Of a DNA stretch of 64,000 nucleotides, positions 8,306 to 17,416 are shown in pieces. Where the stretch lies: assembly GCA_964467255.1 (NCBI GenBank), contig CAYXPR010000005.1, positions 67,676 through 131,675 of the forward strand. The letters are read 5' to 3'. The notes under the pieces were generated by a model that saw only the letters and a program-made list of their open reading frames with translations, was not told where the DNA came from and did not search any database. Position numbers and translations under genes: made by a program. Position 1 is the stretch's first letter; each line of letters opens with the position of its first letter. Source of the DNA: CAYXPR01 sp964467255 (GTDB taxonomy: Bacteria; Pseudomonadota; Alphaproteobacteria; Rickettsiales; RGZB01).

Positions 8306-10906
8306 ATGCATTCGTTAACCGACATACGGAAAGCGTTTCTGGATTATTTCGGCGCACACGGCCATGCCGTGCTGCCCTCCAGCAGCCTCGTGCCGCACAA
8401 CGACCCCACGCTGATGTTCACCAACGCGGGCATGGTGCAGTTTAAAAACGTATTTACGGGTGCAGAGAATCTCCACGATAAACAGAACCAGCCCATTCGC
8501 CGTGCCGCCACCAGCCAGAAATGCGTACGCGCGGGTGGCAAGCATAATGACCTTGATAACGTGGGTTACACGGCGCGCCATCACACTTTCTTTGAAATGC
8601 TGGGGAACTTCTCGTTCGCCGATTATTTTAAAGAAGGTGCAATTGAACATGGCTGGAATTTGCTCACCAAAACCCTTGGTCTGCCCCCTGAAAAACTACT
8701 CGTCACCGTGTATCACACCGACGATGAGGCGTTTAACATCTGGAAAAAGCTCACGGGATTTTCCGACAGCAAAATCATCCGCATCCCTACGAAAGACAAT
8801 TTCTGGGCGATGGGTGACACCGGCCCGTGCGGCCCGTGCTCGGAAATTTTCTATGACCACGGCGATAAAATCGCCGGTGGCCCCCCGGGCAGTGCCGATC
8901 AGGATGGTGACCGTTTTATCGAAATCTGGAACCTGGTGTTCATGCAGTTCGACCAAACGACGGATGGCAAACAAACACCACTGCCCAAACCCTGCATCGA
9001 TACGGGCATGGGCCTCGAGCGCATCACCACCGTGCTGCAAGGCGTGCATAATAACTACGACATCGATTTATTCAAAAACCTGATTGCCGCCAGCCACGAC
9101 TTTTCAAAAAACAATGACCCAAAAATGGTCGCCTCGCACCGCGTGATTGCCGACCATTTGCGCTCGGCCTGTTTCTTGATTGCCGATGGCGTGCTGCCCT
9201 CCAACGAAGGGCGCGGCTATGTGCTGCGCCGCATCATGCGCCGCGGCATGCGCCACGCGCACATCCTTGGCTGCAAAGAACCGCTCATGCACAAACTTGT
9301 GCCCGTGCTGGTGAAAGAAATGGGCGCGCATTATGGTGAACTCCCCCGCGCACAGGCGCTCATTACCGAAACGCTGCGCCACGAAGAAGAGCGCTTTAAA
9401 GAAACACTAGACCGTGGTTTGAAGTTGCTTGAGGCCGAAACCGCATCCTTAAAAAGTGGCGGCAGTTTTTCCGGCGAAACCGCATTTAAACTCTATGACA
9501 CATTCGGCTTCCCGCTCGATTTAACGCAGGACATTCTGCGCGGCAAGCAGATGCAGGTGGATATGGCAGGCTTTGATGCTGCCATGAATGAACAAAAGAA
9601 AAAGGCGCGCGCCGCATGGAGCGGCAGTGGCGATAAAGCCACCGAAACCATCTGGTTCGAGCTGCATGAAAATCATGGCGCTACTGAATTCCTCGGCTAT
9701 GAAACCTTAGAAGGCACGGGAAAACTCGTCGCACTGGTGAAAGACGGCAAGCTGGTGGAAAGCGCCAAACAAGGCGACGCCGTAACGCTGATTTTCAACC
9801 AGACGCCGTTTTATGCGGAATCCGGCGGTCAGGCCGGTGACAAAGGTGTTATCAGCACTGCCAAAGCCAACATCAAAATCGCTGACACGAAAAAAATGGT
9901 CGGCACACTACATGCCCATATCGGCACAGTAGAAAAAGGCGAGCTCCGCGCCGGCGAAGATGCACAGTTAAAAGCAGACAGCACCCGCCGCGATGCGATT
10001 CGTGCCAACCACTCCGCCACGCACTTGCTGCATGCTGCGCTCCGTAAAACACTGGGCGAACACGTCACGCAAAAAGGCTCGCTGGTGGAAGCTGACTATA
10101 TGCGTTTTGACTTTAGCCACCCGAAAAAGGTGACGGACGAAGAACTCGCGCAGGTGGAAAAAGATGTGAACGCCATCATTAAACAAAACGCGCCCGTTTC
10201 CACGCGGCTGATGACGCCTGATGAAGCGATTGCAGAAGGCGCAATGGCACTGTTCGGTGAAAAATATGGTGATGAAGTGCGGGTGCTTTCCATGGGCACG
10301 GAAAGCGGCAAAAGTTACTCGGTGGAACTATGCGGTGGCACACACGTAAAAAGCACGGGCGATATCGCCAAGTTCAAAATCACCAAAGAAAGCTCGGTGG
10401 CTTCCGGCGTGCGCCGCATTGAAGCCAAAACCGGTGCAAGCGTGGATGCATTCCTTAAAGCGCAGGAAGAGACCGCCAAACAAGAAGCTGCACGCAAAGC
10501 CGCCTCAGAGCAGGCAGGCAGCGAAGAGGCCTCAAAGGTTTCCGAAATCCGCGAACAGTTTATCCAAGGTATCAGCCAGAGTGAAACGGTGGGCGGCGTG
10601 AAATTCTATGGCAAGGCGCTCACAGATTTCCCCGCCAAAGATTTGCGCGGTCTGGTGGACGAATTCAAAAAACAGGCCGGCTCCGGCGTGGTTGCCATTG
10701 TTGCTTCCAGCGAAGGCAAGGCTTCCATTGTGGTGGGTGCTACGCCCGACCTTGCGGGTAAAATCAACGCCGTGGATTTACTGAAAAAAGGTGTCGCCAT
10801 TCTTGGTGGCCAAGGCGGCGGCGGAAGGCCCGACATGGCACAAGGCGGCGGCCCCGATGTTTCCAAAGCCAGCGATGCCATTGCCGCCATCCGCGCCGCG
10901 ATTTAG
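8306..10906 (+). CDS. alaS: Alanyl-tRNA synthetase
   Basis: 866 residues, normal length. It charges tRNA-Ala and clears mischarged Ser and Gly. The class II core is at the N-terminus (MFTNAGMVQFKNVF, HHTFFEMLGNFSFADYF). The editing domain carries the zinc ligands HSATH near residue 569 and CGGTH near residue 676. A C-terminal oligomerisation domain with a Gly-rich end (GGQGGGGRPDMAQGG) follows. The ATG at 8306 is preceded in frame by a TTG that I discount. It starts 3 bases after the methyltransferase stop, so recA, methyltransferase and alaS may share a transcript. Confidence 0.98.
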   Translation: MHSLTDIRKAFLDYFGAHGHAVLPSSSLVPHNDPTLMFTNAGMVQFKNVFTGAENLHDKQNQPIRRAATSQKCVRAGGKHNDLDNVGYTARHHTFFEMLGNFSFADYFKEGAIEHGWNLLTKTLGLPPEKLLVTVYHTDDEAFNIWKKLTGFSDSKIIRIPTKDNFWAMGDTGPCGPCSEIFYDHGDKIAGGPPGSADQDGDRFIEIWNLVFMQFDQTTDGKQTPLPKPCIDTGMGLERITTVLQGVHNNYDIDLFKNLIAASHDFSKNNDPKMVASHRVIADHLRSACFLIADGVLPSNEGRGYVLRRIMRRGMRHAHILGCKEPLMHKLVPVLVKEMGAHYGELPRAQALITETLRHEEERFKETLDRGLKLLEAETASLKSGGSFSGETAFKLYDTFGFPLDLTQDILRGKQMQVDMAGFDAAMNEQKKKARAAWSGSGDKATETIWFELHENHGATEFLGYETLEGTGKLVALVKDGKLVESAKQGDAVTLIFNQTPFYAESGGQAGDKGVISTAKANIKIADTKKMVGTLHAHIGTVEKGELRAGEDAQLKADSTRRDAIRANHSATHLLHAALRKTLGEHVTQKGSLVEADYMRFDFSHPKKVTDEELAQVEKDVNAIIKQNAPVSTRLMTPDEAIAEGAMALFGEKYGDEVRVLSMGTESGKSYSVELCGGTHVKSTGDIAKFKITKESSVASGVRRIEAKTGASVDAFLKAQEETAKQEAARKAASEQAGSEEASKVSEIREQFIQGISQSETVGGVKFYGKALTDFPAKDLRGLVDEFKKQAGSGVVAIVASSEGKASIVVGATPDLAGKINAVDLLKKGVAILGGQGGGGRPDMAQGGGPDVSKASDAIAAIRAAI

Positions 10907-10910
10907 TTTT

Positions 10911-11543
10911 TTATTTCCAGAACATATCAAGGCCAAAGCTGGCTGCTTCCGCACCCAGCAGCACCATGCCGCAGGTGATGCCAAGGCCAATGGCTGATAC
11001 AAGCATGCCTGCTTTTATCACCACACCATCGCGCTCTAAAAACCCAAGTGCCATCAGCACCATGCCAAAGCTCGGCGTGCTGTTGCTGAACGGAATGGGC
11101 GCCAGCACCGACACGCAGCACACTACACATACCCAACCAATCAGTTTTTCGGCATAGCGGGTGCTCATATACAGCATGCGGGGCTTCACCCGCGCCTCGA
11201 GCCATTTCAGCAACGGCAGGGATTTTTCTACCACATAGCGTAGTGATGATGTTTTGATGCGCTTTTTCCCCAACCATTTGGGCAGCCACAAACGACGGCG
11301 GCCAAAAGCAATTTGAAAAGCGAGGAAGAATTGCGGCAATGAAAGCGTCATCGAAAAACCCGGCGGCGCAACAGGCGCCATGGTGGGAATCGCCAGCACC
11401 ATCAGAAAAAATGCGAGGCCTTTTTCCTGCAACGCATCGGCCAGTTCATCGAGTGAAATAGTTTCTTGTTTCTGCGCCTTCACCAGCCGCGTGAGCGTCG
11501 CTGAAACCGCTTCGCGGTAATAGCGGTGTGGAGTATCCGTCAT
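10911..11543 (-). CDS. exoD: ExoD family membrane protein
   Basis: 210 residues from the ATG at 11543; the longer frame overlaps the transporter gene. The ExoD family is named after a Rhizobium meliloti protein needed for normal exopolysaccharide production and alkali tolerance; its molecular role is unknown. Visible family features: N-terminal cytoplasmic helix with ISLDELADALQEKGLAFFLM, the IPTMAPVAPPGFSMTLSLP turn, and three or four membrane segments including IGWVCVVCCVSVLAPIPFSN and the C-terminal LVSAIGLGITCGMVLLGAEA. It begins one base after the stop of the DASS transporter, so the two form an operon. Confidence 0.88.
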   Translation of the reverse strand: MTDTPHRYYREAVSATLTRLVKAQKQETISLDELADALQEKGLAFFLMVLAIPTMAPVAPPGFSMTLSLPQFFLAFQIAFGRRRLWLPKWLGKKRIKTSSLRYVVEKSLPLLKWLEARVKPRMLYMSTRYAEKLIGWVCVVCCVSVLAPIPFSNSTPSFGMVLMALGFLERDGVVIKAGMLVSAIGLGITCGMVLLGAEAASFGLDMFWK

Positions 11544-11544
11544 A

Positions 11545-13077
11545 TTACAGCATCGCCGTTTTTGCCACTGGCTGCGCCCAGAACGGCACCTGCCCCGGCG
11601 TAATATCAAACACCCACAATGCCAGCGCATAGGTGACGAGCAGAATCACAAGGAATCCAACGATATCGAGAATAAATCCTGCCTTCACCATCTGCCGCAC
11701 CGTGACATATCCCGTGCCGAACACAATGGCATTGGCAGCAGTCGCCACCGGCAGCATATAACCCACCGACGCCGCCAGCGTAGCAGGAATCGCCAGCAGT
11801 AATGGATTTTCACCAAAGCCCACGGCACTTGGCGCCAGCACCGGCAGCAAAATGGCAATGGTGGCGATGTTGCTCATCACTTCGCTCATCACAATCACCA
11901 CCGCCACCACAATCGCAATCAGCGCGAAAACGGAGAGGCCGGAAAGCCCACCCACTTGTTGCGTAATCCACAGGTCGAGGCCACTCGCGCGTATGCCCTC
12001 TGATAGTGAAAGCCCGCCGCCAAACAGCAGCAGCACGCCGAGCGGCAGCTTCGCCACATCGTCCCACTTCAGCAGAAACTGACCTTTTTTTAAATTCACC
12101 GGAATCAGGAACATCGCCACCGCGCCAATCATCGCCACGCCTGCATCACTAAGCCCCGGAACCATGTTTGCTAAGGGCAAACCAAACACCCACCCTGCGG
12201 CAGTGAGCAGCGCCACCAACGCGACATATGTTTCACCACGATTCATGCGGCCCAGGTTTTTGTAGGTCTTTTCAATCATGGCAGCGGACTGTTTTACATT
12301 CAGCGCGCGCACCGGAAATAACAGCTTCACCAGCACCAGCCAACAGGCCGTGCCCATCAGTACCACCATCGGTACACCCACCAGCATCCAGCCGAAAAAG
12401 TCGATGCTGATACCATATTGTTTTTCAAAGTAACCTTTGAAAAACATGTTAGGCGGCGTGCCAATCAGCGTGCCTACCCCGCCGATAGAAACGGCATAGC
12501 ACACACCCAGCAGCAGCGCCGTGGCAAAGTTTTTTGCTTCCGGTGTTTGTTTGAGGCGACCGGTTTTTTTATCTTTCAGCACCAGTTCCACCACTGCCAG
12601 CACCAATGGCAGCAGCATTAAAATGGTCGCCGTGTTGCTAATCCACAGGCTGAGAAAACACGCGGCGGCGATAAAGCCGCCAATCATACGCTCGGGCTTT
12701 AGGCCAATCCGCCGCACGATGCAGAGCGCGATGCGTGTGTGCAGATGCCATTTTTCAAATGCATGGGCAATGATGAAGCCGCCCAAGAATAAAAAGATAA
12801 TATCGCTGGCATACGGCACTGCGGTTTTTTTGAAATCGAGCACACCCAGCAACGGGAATAACACCAGCGGCAAAAGTGCCGTAGCCGCAAGCGGAACCAC
12901 CTCAAAAATCCACCACAACGCCATCCACTGCGTGACGGCCAGCACCTTCCAGCCTGCCTCCGTCATACCTTCAGGGGCCCCCAAAAGCAACATGAGTAGC
13001 GCAATCAGCGGCGCACCAAAAAAGGCGGCTTTTTTTATCGCCGGATAGATCGGCTCTTTGGTTTCAGCATACGTCAT
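11545..13077 (-). CDS. DASS (SLC13) family sodium-coupled di/tricarboxylate transporter
   Basis: 510 residues from the ATG at 13077 with about 11-12 membrane segments. The two SNT-type motifs that bind sodium and carboxylate are present: SNTATILMLLPLVLAV in the first half and SNIATIAILLPVLAP in the second. Also visible is the helix-ending IGGVGTLIGTPPN. The family imports succinate, malate, citrate or related anions with sodium. It is divergent from the BKACE gene 98 bases away, so it may bring in the substrate or export a product of that pathway. The exact substrate cannot be read from the sequence. Confidence 0.9.
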   Translation of the reverse strand: MTYAETKEPIYPAIKKAAFFGAPLIALLMLLLGAPEGMTEAGWKVLAVTQWMALWWIFEVVPLAATALLPLVLFPLLGVLDFKKTAVPYASDIIFLFLGGFIIAHAFEKWHLHTRIALCIVRRIGLKPERMIGGFIAAACFLSLWISNTATILMLLPLVLAVVELVLKDKKTGRLKQTPEAKNFATALLLGVCYAVSIGGVGTLIGTPPNMFFKGYFEKQYGISIDFFGWMLVGVPMVVLMGTACWLVLVKLLFPVRALNVKQSAAMIEKTYKNLGRMNRGETYVALVALLTAAGWVFGLPLANMVPGLSDAGVAMIGAVAMFLIPVNLKKGQFLLKWDDVAKLPLGVLLLFGGGLSLSEGIRASGLDLWITQQVGGLSGLSVFALIAIVVAVVIVMSEVMSNIATIAILLPVLAPSAVGFGENPLLLAIPATLAASVGYMLPVATAANAIVFGTGYVTVRQMVKAGFILDIVGFLVILLVTYALALWVFDITPGQVPFWAQPVAKTAML

Positions 13078-13175
13078 ACTGTGGTTTATACCCTTACTCC
13101 CCCCGCATGGCAGCAAAAAATTGCGTGAAGAATGGGTGCGCGTTATAGTAACGGCGCGAAAACATGAGGAACAGC

Positions 13176-14051
13176 ATGGACCCTATCCTGATTCTGGTGG
13201 CGCCCAACGGTGCTAAAAAAACCAAAAAAGAACATCCGCATATTCCCCTTGAGGTGAATGAAATTGCGGAAGAGGCCTTACGCTGCCGCGATGCAGGCGC
13301 CGTGCTGTGCCACCTGCATATCCGCGATAAAAACCATGTTCACTCGCTGGATGTGGATACGTATAAACGCACGATTGATGCCATCCGCAACAAAGTCGGT
13401 GACAGCATGATTATCCAAGCCACGAGTGAGAGCGTGGATATTTATGAAGCTGATGAACAGATGGCAATGGTGCGTGCATTAAAACCCGAAGCTGTTTCAC
13501 TCGCCGTGCGTGAAGTGATTCGTGATAAGGCAAACGACGAAAGCAAAGCCAGCGAGTTCTTTTTTGAAATCGAGGAGCTCGGCATCCAGCCGCAATTCAT
13601 TCTCTACACACCGGAAGAAGTGCGTTATTTTGCCGACCTGCGCGCACGCGACAAGCTACCCAAGGGCCGCAAATTCGTGCTGTTTGTTTTGGGTAAAAAG
13701 ACCGGCTCGCCGTTTGATAAAGCAAGCTTCTCGGTGCCCGACGATTTAGACCCGTTCTTAGAAACATTCGACCAAGGGCTTGCACTCGCGGAAACCGACT
13801 GGGCCGTGTGCGCCTTTGGTGGCAATGAGCGCGATTGTATGTTGAAAAGCGTTGCTTGCGGCGGCCATGCCCGCATTGGGTTTGAAAATAATTTGCTGAT
13901 GGCAGATGGCAGCCTTGCGCCGAATAACGCCGCACTTATTGAACAATTTGTGAAAGCGGTGAAAGCCACCTCACCCCGCCGCATCATCACCGACGCCGCC
14001 GAAGCGCGCCAGTTCTTAAAGCGCAAAACCCGCATGGAAAAAGTTGGTTAG
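13176..14051 (+). CDS. BKACE family beta-keto acid cleavage enzyme (Kce-like)
   Basis: 291 residues from the ATG at 13176, chosen over the ATG at 13164 because AGGA lies six bases upstream of it. BKACE enzymes (DUF849) use a zinc ion and acetyl-CoA to convert a beta-keto acid to acetoacetate and a new CoA thioester; the founding member, Kce, acts on 3-keto-5-aminohexanoate in lysine fermentation. The zinc-binding CHLHIRD motif is near residue 44, and HARIGFENN with C-terminal conserved segments is present. It converges on a KamA-family aminomutase gene, which supports a role in amino-acid breakdown, although its exact keto acid is unknown. Confidence 0.88.
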   Translation: MDPILILVAPNGAKKTKKEHPHIPLEVNEIAEEALRCRDAGAVLCHLHIRDKNHVHSLDVDTYKRTIDAIRNKVGDSMIIQATSESVDIYEADEQMAMVRALKPEAVSLAVREVIRDKANDESKASEFFFEIEELGIQPQFILYTPEEVRYFADLRARDKLPKGRKFVLFVLGKKTGSPFDKASFSVPDDLDPFLETFDQGLALAETDWAVCAFGGNERDCMLKSVACGGHARIGFENNLLMADGSLAPNNAALIEQFVKAVKATSPRRIITDAAEARQFLKRKTRMEKVG

Positions 14052-14119
14052 GTAAGCCGTTAGCCCGCCCGTGTACGGCGGCGTTCCATGCGAGCGGTTG
14101 CGAGCGGGAACAAAACAAA

Positions 14120-14156
14120 TACAAAATAAAAACGGGCGCCCCGTGAAGGGCGCCCG
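14120..14156 (-). terminator. Rho-independent terminator of the KamA-family gene
   Basis: A perfect 9-base stem, CGGGCGCCC (14133-14141) and GGGCGCCCG (14148-14156), with a 6-base loop. Read on the minus strand it is followed by TTTTTATTTTGT. It sits about 55 bases past the stop at 14210, between two convergent genes. Confidence 0.88.
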
Positions 14157-14209
14157 CTACTCGCTTTAAAGGAGGTTGTGGCCTTTTTAGCGTGTAGGCC
14201 TGAAACTAC

Positions 14210-15775
14210 TTAATTTGTAAGTTTCTTGGCAAGTTCTTTTTCGGCTTTTTCGATGTCGACCACCGGAGCCAGCAGCGTCTTCAGCGTTTTGCCAAGGCTG
14301 CTCCATTTTTCATCGCCCGCTTTGCGGCCATCATACAAGATGCGGTCTTCATAACCCGTAATCCACAAGGCTTTCGGGTTGCGGCGCGCCACCACCATGC
14401 CGCCCTGATATTTGGTGTTTGGCACACGGTGCGCCTTAAATATAATCAAACCATCCCCCAGCAGCGCTTTAATAAGGCCCTTCGCTTCAGCAGGCAGCTG
14501 CTCGCCGAAAGCTTCAACCTGCGGTGCATCAATCAAACCCGCCACTTCCAGCTTGCCGAATTCAGTGCTGAGCGCGAAGCGGGACTTTTCGATACCAGAA
14601 AGACCCTTCTGTGAGTCACGGTGAATCTGGTAGGATTTTTCCACCGGCACGGCGAAAATCTTATGACCTTCGATTTCGCGGCACTGGAAGTAATAGTGGT
14701 TGTTCACGCCAAGGCGCTTCAGTTCCACCTGCAGGCGGCGCAGTGCTTCAGAGTTATCATTCACGCTGTCGATAATCGGCGTTTGGTTTTCAAGCGTAAC
14801 ATAGTAGCGAGAACGCAGGCGCATGATGGCTTGTTCCACCACCGGATTGCGCTCAAAATGCCCGGTCGGCTTTTTGATGTAATTGCCTTTGTCATCTTTC
14901 TTCAATAGCTCATCCGGATGCGAGAAATGCACCATGAAGGCAAGGTTTACGTCCGGATGCAGCTCGTGGAATAAATCCAGCATGCCGAAGAAATTGTCGT
15001 CAAAGCGGTGCGGGAAGAAAGCGAGCTCTTTCGTGCCAATACGAATGGTGCGTACACCCGCTTCGGCCAGACCATCGAGGTAATCAAACAGATTGTTGTT
15101 CGAGAGCACGAGCGGGTCGCCACCGGAAAGCAGCGCTTCACGGATGGGGAATTTTTCTTCGCTGTTCATCGTCACCAGTTTATCGCGGTCATCCGTGCCG
15201 GCTTCTTTGAATATTTTTTCATTATAGCTGCGGATGTAGTCGCCGATTTCTTTCACGCTGGCGATGTCTTTCGCCGTTTTGCTGGTGAGGAAGTCTGAAC
15301 GGTAGCAGTAACGGCACCACGAAGAACAAGTGCGCACCACATAGAGCAGCACGAGTTCATATTTGTGCAACAGACCTTCCACAGGGCTGTATTTCAACTG
15401 GTTCGAGGGATCGCGCTCGCCGGACAAATCTTCCATTTCTTCCGGGCGGGCTTTGATCAGGTTGGTGATGGCTTGGCTGCGCGTGGCGAGGTCTAGGTAA
15501 TACCCCGTGGCGCGTGGCGGCAGACGGTTGCTCACCCCTGCTTTTTTCAGTTCTTCGAGTTCTTTGGCGCTATACAGATGCACGCCACCATCGTTCAGGT
15601 ATTTTTCATAACCCTTAATATCGTGCTGGATATAACGGTGGAAGTGGCTTTCCTGAATACGCTTACGGATGTTCGACAGGCGTTTGGATTTGTCGCGCTT
15701 ATTCTTGCGCTTTTTTGGAGCCGCAGCTTCTACCGGTGCCGTTGTTGGTTTATTTGCGTTGCTCTCGCCTGCCAT
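14210..15775 (-). CDS. KamA-family radical SAM / PLP 2,3-aminomutase
   Basis: 521 residues from the ATG at 15775, which has GAGG upstream; longer starts lack support. The radical SAM cluster motif CSSWCRYC gives Cys150, Cys154 and Cys157, followed by YRSDF instead of the usual TRRRF. SGGDPL follows about 60 residues later. A Lys near STEFGKLEV could be the PLP lysine. KamA enzymes move an alpha-amino group to the beta carbon. Aligned from memory to Clostridium KamA, the two aspartates that bind the lysine side-chain amine appear replaced (FQCR for YQCD, FALS for VVDA), so the substrate may not be lysine. The N-terminal 35 residues are basic and disordered. Confidence 0.85.
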   Translation of the reverse strand: MAGESNANKPTTAPVEAAAPKKRKNKRDKSKRLSNIRKRIQESHFHRYIQHDIKGYEKYLNDGGVHLYSAKELEELKKAGVSNRLPPRATGYYLDLATRSQAITNLIKARPEEMEDLSGERDPSNQLKYSPVEGLLHKYELVLLYVVRTCSSWCRYCYRSDFLTSKTAKDIASVKEIGDYIRSYNEKIFKEAGTDDRDKLVTMNSEEKFPIREALLSGGDPLVLSNNNLFDYLDGLAEAGVRTIRIGTKELAFFPHRFDDNFFGMLDLFHELHPDVNLAFMVHFSHPDELLKKDDKGNYIKKPTGHFERNPVVEQAIMRLRSRYYVTLENQTPIIDSVNDNSEALRRLQVELKRLGVNNHYYFQCREIEGHKIFAVPVEKSYQIHRDSQKGLSGIEKSRFALSTEFGKLEVAGLIDAPQVEAFGEQLPAEAKGLIKALLGDGLIIFKAHRVPNTKYQGGMVVARRNPKALWITGYEDRILYDGRKAGDEKWSSLGKTLKTLLAPVVDIEKAEKELAKKLTN

Positions 15776-16014
15776 AGCCTTAACCTCTGATGTTTCCGTC
15801 TGTCTCGATGTGAGGGAATTTCTTTTCCAAAATGCCTGCCGCTGCAGCCTGTTTTTGGATGAAGGGAACATACTGAAAACGAGCCCGAAAGACAAGCAAA
15901 AAAGTGAGGAAGGCTGCGGGTTTCAGCCTGACACACCGCAAAAAACAATCTCTTTTTGCAGTGCAGCAAAATGCTGCGGGTAAGGCATTCCGTATTATTT
16001 TTTCTGATAGTGCA

Positions 16015-16035
16015 GTGCAGCATGTTGCGCTGCAC
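16015..16035. repeat. Inverted repeat after the short-chain dehydrogenase gene
   Basis: GTGCAGC (16015-16021) and GCTGCAC (16029-16035) form a 7-base stem with a 7-base loop, just past the stop at 16041. There is no T-run on either side, so it is at best a weak terminator. The rest of 15776-16040 holds no gene I can support; it presumably carries the promoter of the KamA-family gene. Confidence 0.4.
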
Positions 16036-16040
16036 AAATA

Positions 16041-16808
16041 TTAGGTGCGATGAATCTGAAGTGGCCCCGGCGCCTGACAGATGGGCATGAGTTCCATGGT
16101 ATTGATGTTCACATGCGGCGGGCGCGTGAGGCACCAATACACCGCCTCGGCAACATCTTCCGCCTTTAAGGGTGCAGTGCCGCGATACACTTCTTTGGCC
16201 TTCTTCTCATCACCCAAGCGCACGAGCGAAAATTCTGTTTCCGCCAGCCCCGGCTCGATGTCTGTCACGCGGATGGGTGTGTTCACAAGGTCAGCACGCA
16301 GCCCCAGCGAAAACTGGCGCACGAAGGCTTTGGTGCCACCATAGACGTTGCTGCCGGGGTATGCATAATTTGCGGCCATCGAGCCGATGTTAATCACATA
16401 GCCCTTACCACGCTCCACCATGCCGGGCAGCACCTTGCGCGTGATGGTCATGAGGCCTTTGATGTTGGTGTCGACCATCTGCTCCCACTGCTCAAGCGAG
16501 GCCTGCTGCGCGGGTTCAGTCCCCAGCGCCAGCCCGGCATTGTTGATGAGCGCCGTGATGTGCTGAAAGCCCGCAGGTAATGTGTGAATGGCTTGCTCGG
16601 TTGCGGCGCGGTCGCGCACGTCAAAACAACTGGCATGCACCTTCACGCCTTTTTCTGAAAGGGAGTGTTTGAGGGCTTTTAAGCGCTCGTCGCGCCTGCC
16701 GGTGATGATAAGCCGCGCGCCTTCAGCCGCACATTTTTCCGCAATGGCTTTGCCGAAGCCCGACGTAGCGCCCGTGACAAGAATCGTTTCTTTGGAAAGA
16801 GTTGGCAC
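16041..16808 (-). CDS. Short-chain dehydrogenase/reductase, YdfG-like
   Basis: 255 residues from a GTG at 16808 that shares its G with the upstream stop (TAGTG) and has AAGG eight bases before it; an upstream ATG at 16835 is the alternative. Classical SDR fold: TGATSGFG for NAD(P) binding at the N-terminus, NNAG, a Ser in INIGSMAANY and the catalytic YGGTK. The closest general match by eye is the YdfG group, which oxidises L-allo-threonine, serine and 3-hydroxy acids. It is the last gene of an operon with an aminotransferase, so it may reduce or oxidise a product of that enzyme. Confidence 0.88.
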   Translation of the reverse strand: MPTLSKETILVTGATSGFGKAIAEKCAAEGARLIITGRRDERLKALKHSLSEKGVKVHASCFDVRDRAATEQAIHTLPAGFQHITALINNAGLALGTEPAQQASLEQWEQMVDTNIKGLMTITRKVLPGMVERGKGYVINIGSMAANYAYPGSNVYGGTKAFVRQFSLGLRADLVNTPIRVTDIEPGLAETEFSLVRLGDEKKAKEVYRGTAPLKAEDVAEAVYWCLTRPPHVNINTMELMPICQAPGPLQIHRT

Positions 16809-17416
16809 TAGAGATACCTTTTTACTTCGGCCCATTCTTCTGGGATTTTATCCCACATTTTTTTATTTGTAGCATAAACTATAGGAGATGGGTGCGCGGA
16901 AGTAACAACCTTCCCGCCAAAAGTCTTAGAAAGCATTTTTTCTGCTCCTTTTGAAACATTGCCCACCAGCATGATTACTTTTAAATATTTCAACAAACCT
17001 ATTAAGCTCTGCAGCTCCATAAGTCCGATCTTTTTTTCTTCGGTATTTAGACTTCTATCTCCATCCCAGAAAGGAATGGTATTCCATGTACAGGTTTGTT
17101 CGCGAGGAATCTTCGCAGCTCGCATAAAGTTGAAAGTATTTTCTGCTGTTTTATCGTTATTATTTCGGCTGATAAAACCGGAGCCTTTGTTTTCAGGGCT
17201 GGTTTTCCGCCCGGGCTTCTCAAATAAAAAGAGGGCTTTGGCGTTTACTCCTCCGTCATGGGGATCGAAGTCAGGAATATAGTATCTAGGCGCGGGATAC
17301 TTCTCTCGCAACGCACGAACATATGAAGTGAGTTCCCGCATATGCGGCTCTAAAAGCAAACTCCTTCGGCGCTCACATTCTCTTTTATCTGCAAGCGACC
17401 TTGGGATATCCACCAT
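16808..17416 (-). CDS. Uracil-DNA-glycosylase-like superfamily protein
   Basis: 202 residues. Two superfamily motifs are visible: a phosphate-binding-like LFEKPGRKTSPENKGSGF in the first half and AHPSP near residue 175 (family 4/5 and related UDGs have HPSP here). Between them is TWNTIPFW, resembling the family Asn-containing motif, and VIMLVGNVSKGAEKML. It may remove or bind a damaged base, but some members of this superfamily have no known glycosylase activity. Its base composition is more A/T-rich than its flanking genes, though its start abuts the aminotransferase stop and its stop overlaps the SDR start. That suggests insertion into an existing operon. Confidence 0.75.
   Translation of the reverse strand: MVDIPRSLADKRECERRRSLLLEPHMRELTSYVRALREKYPAPRYYIPDFDPHDGGVNAKALFLFEKPGRKTSPENKGSGFISRNNNDKTAENTFNFMRAAKIPREQTCTWNTIPFWDGDRSLNTEEKKIGLMELQSLIGLLKYLKVIMLVGNVSKGAEKMLSKTFGGKVVTSAHPSPIVYATNKKMWDKIPEEWAEVKRYL

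Noticed and set aside
16015..16035. Hairpin considered as a strong terminator of the SDR operon
   Set aside because: The stem is perfect but only 7 bases and no T-run follows, so I list it only as an inverted repeat.
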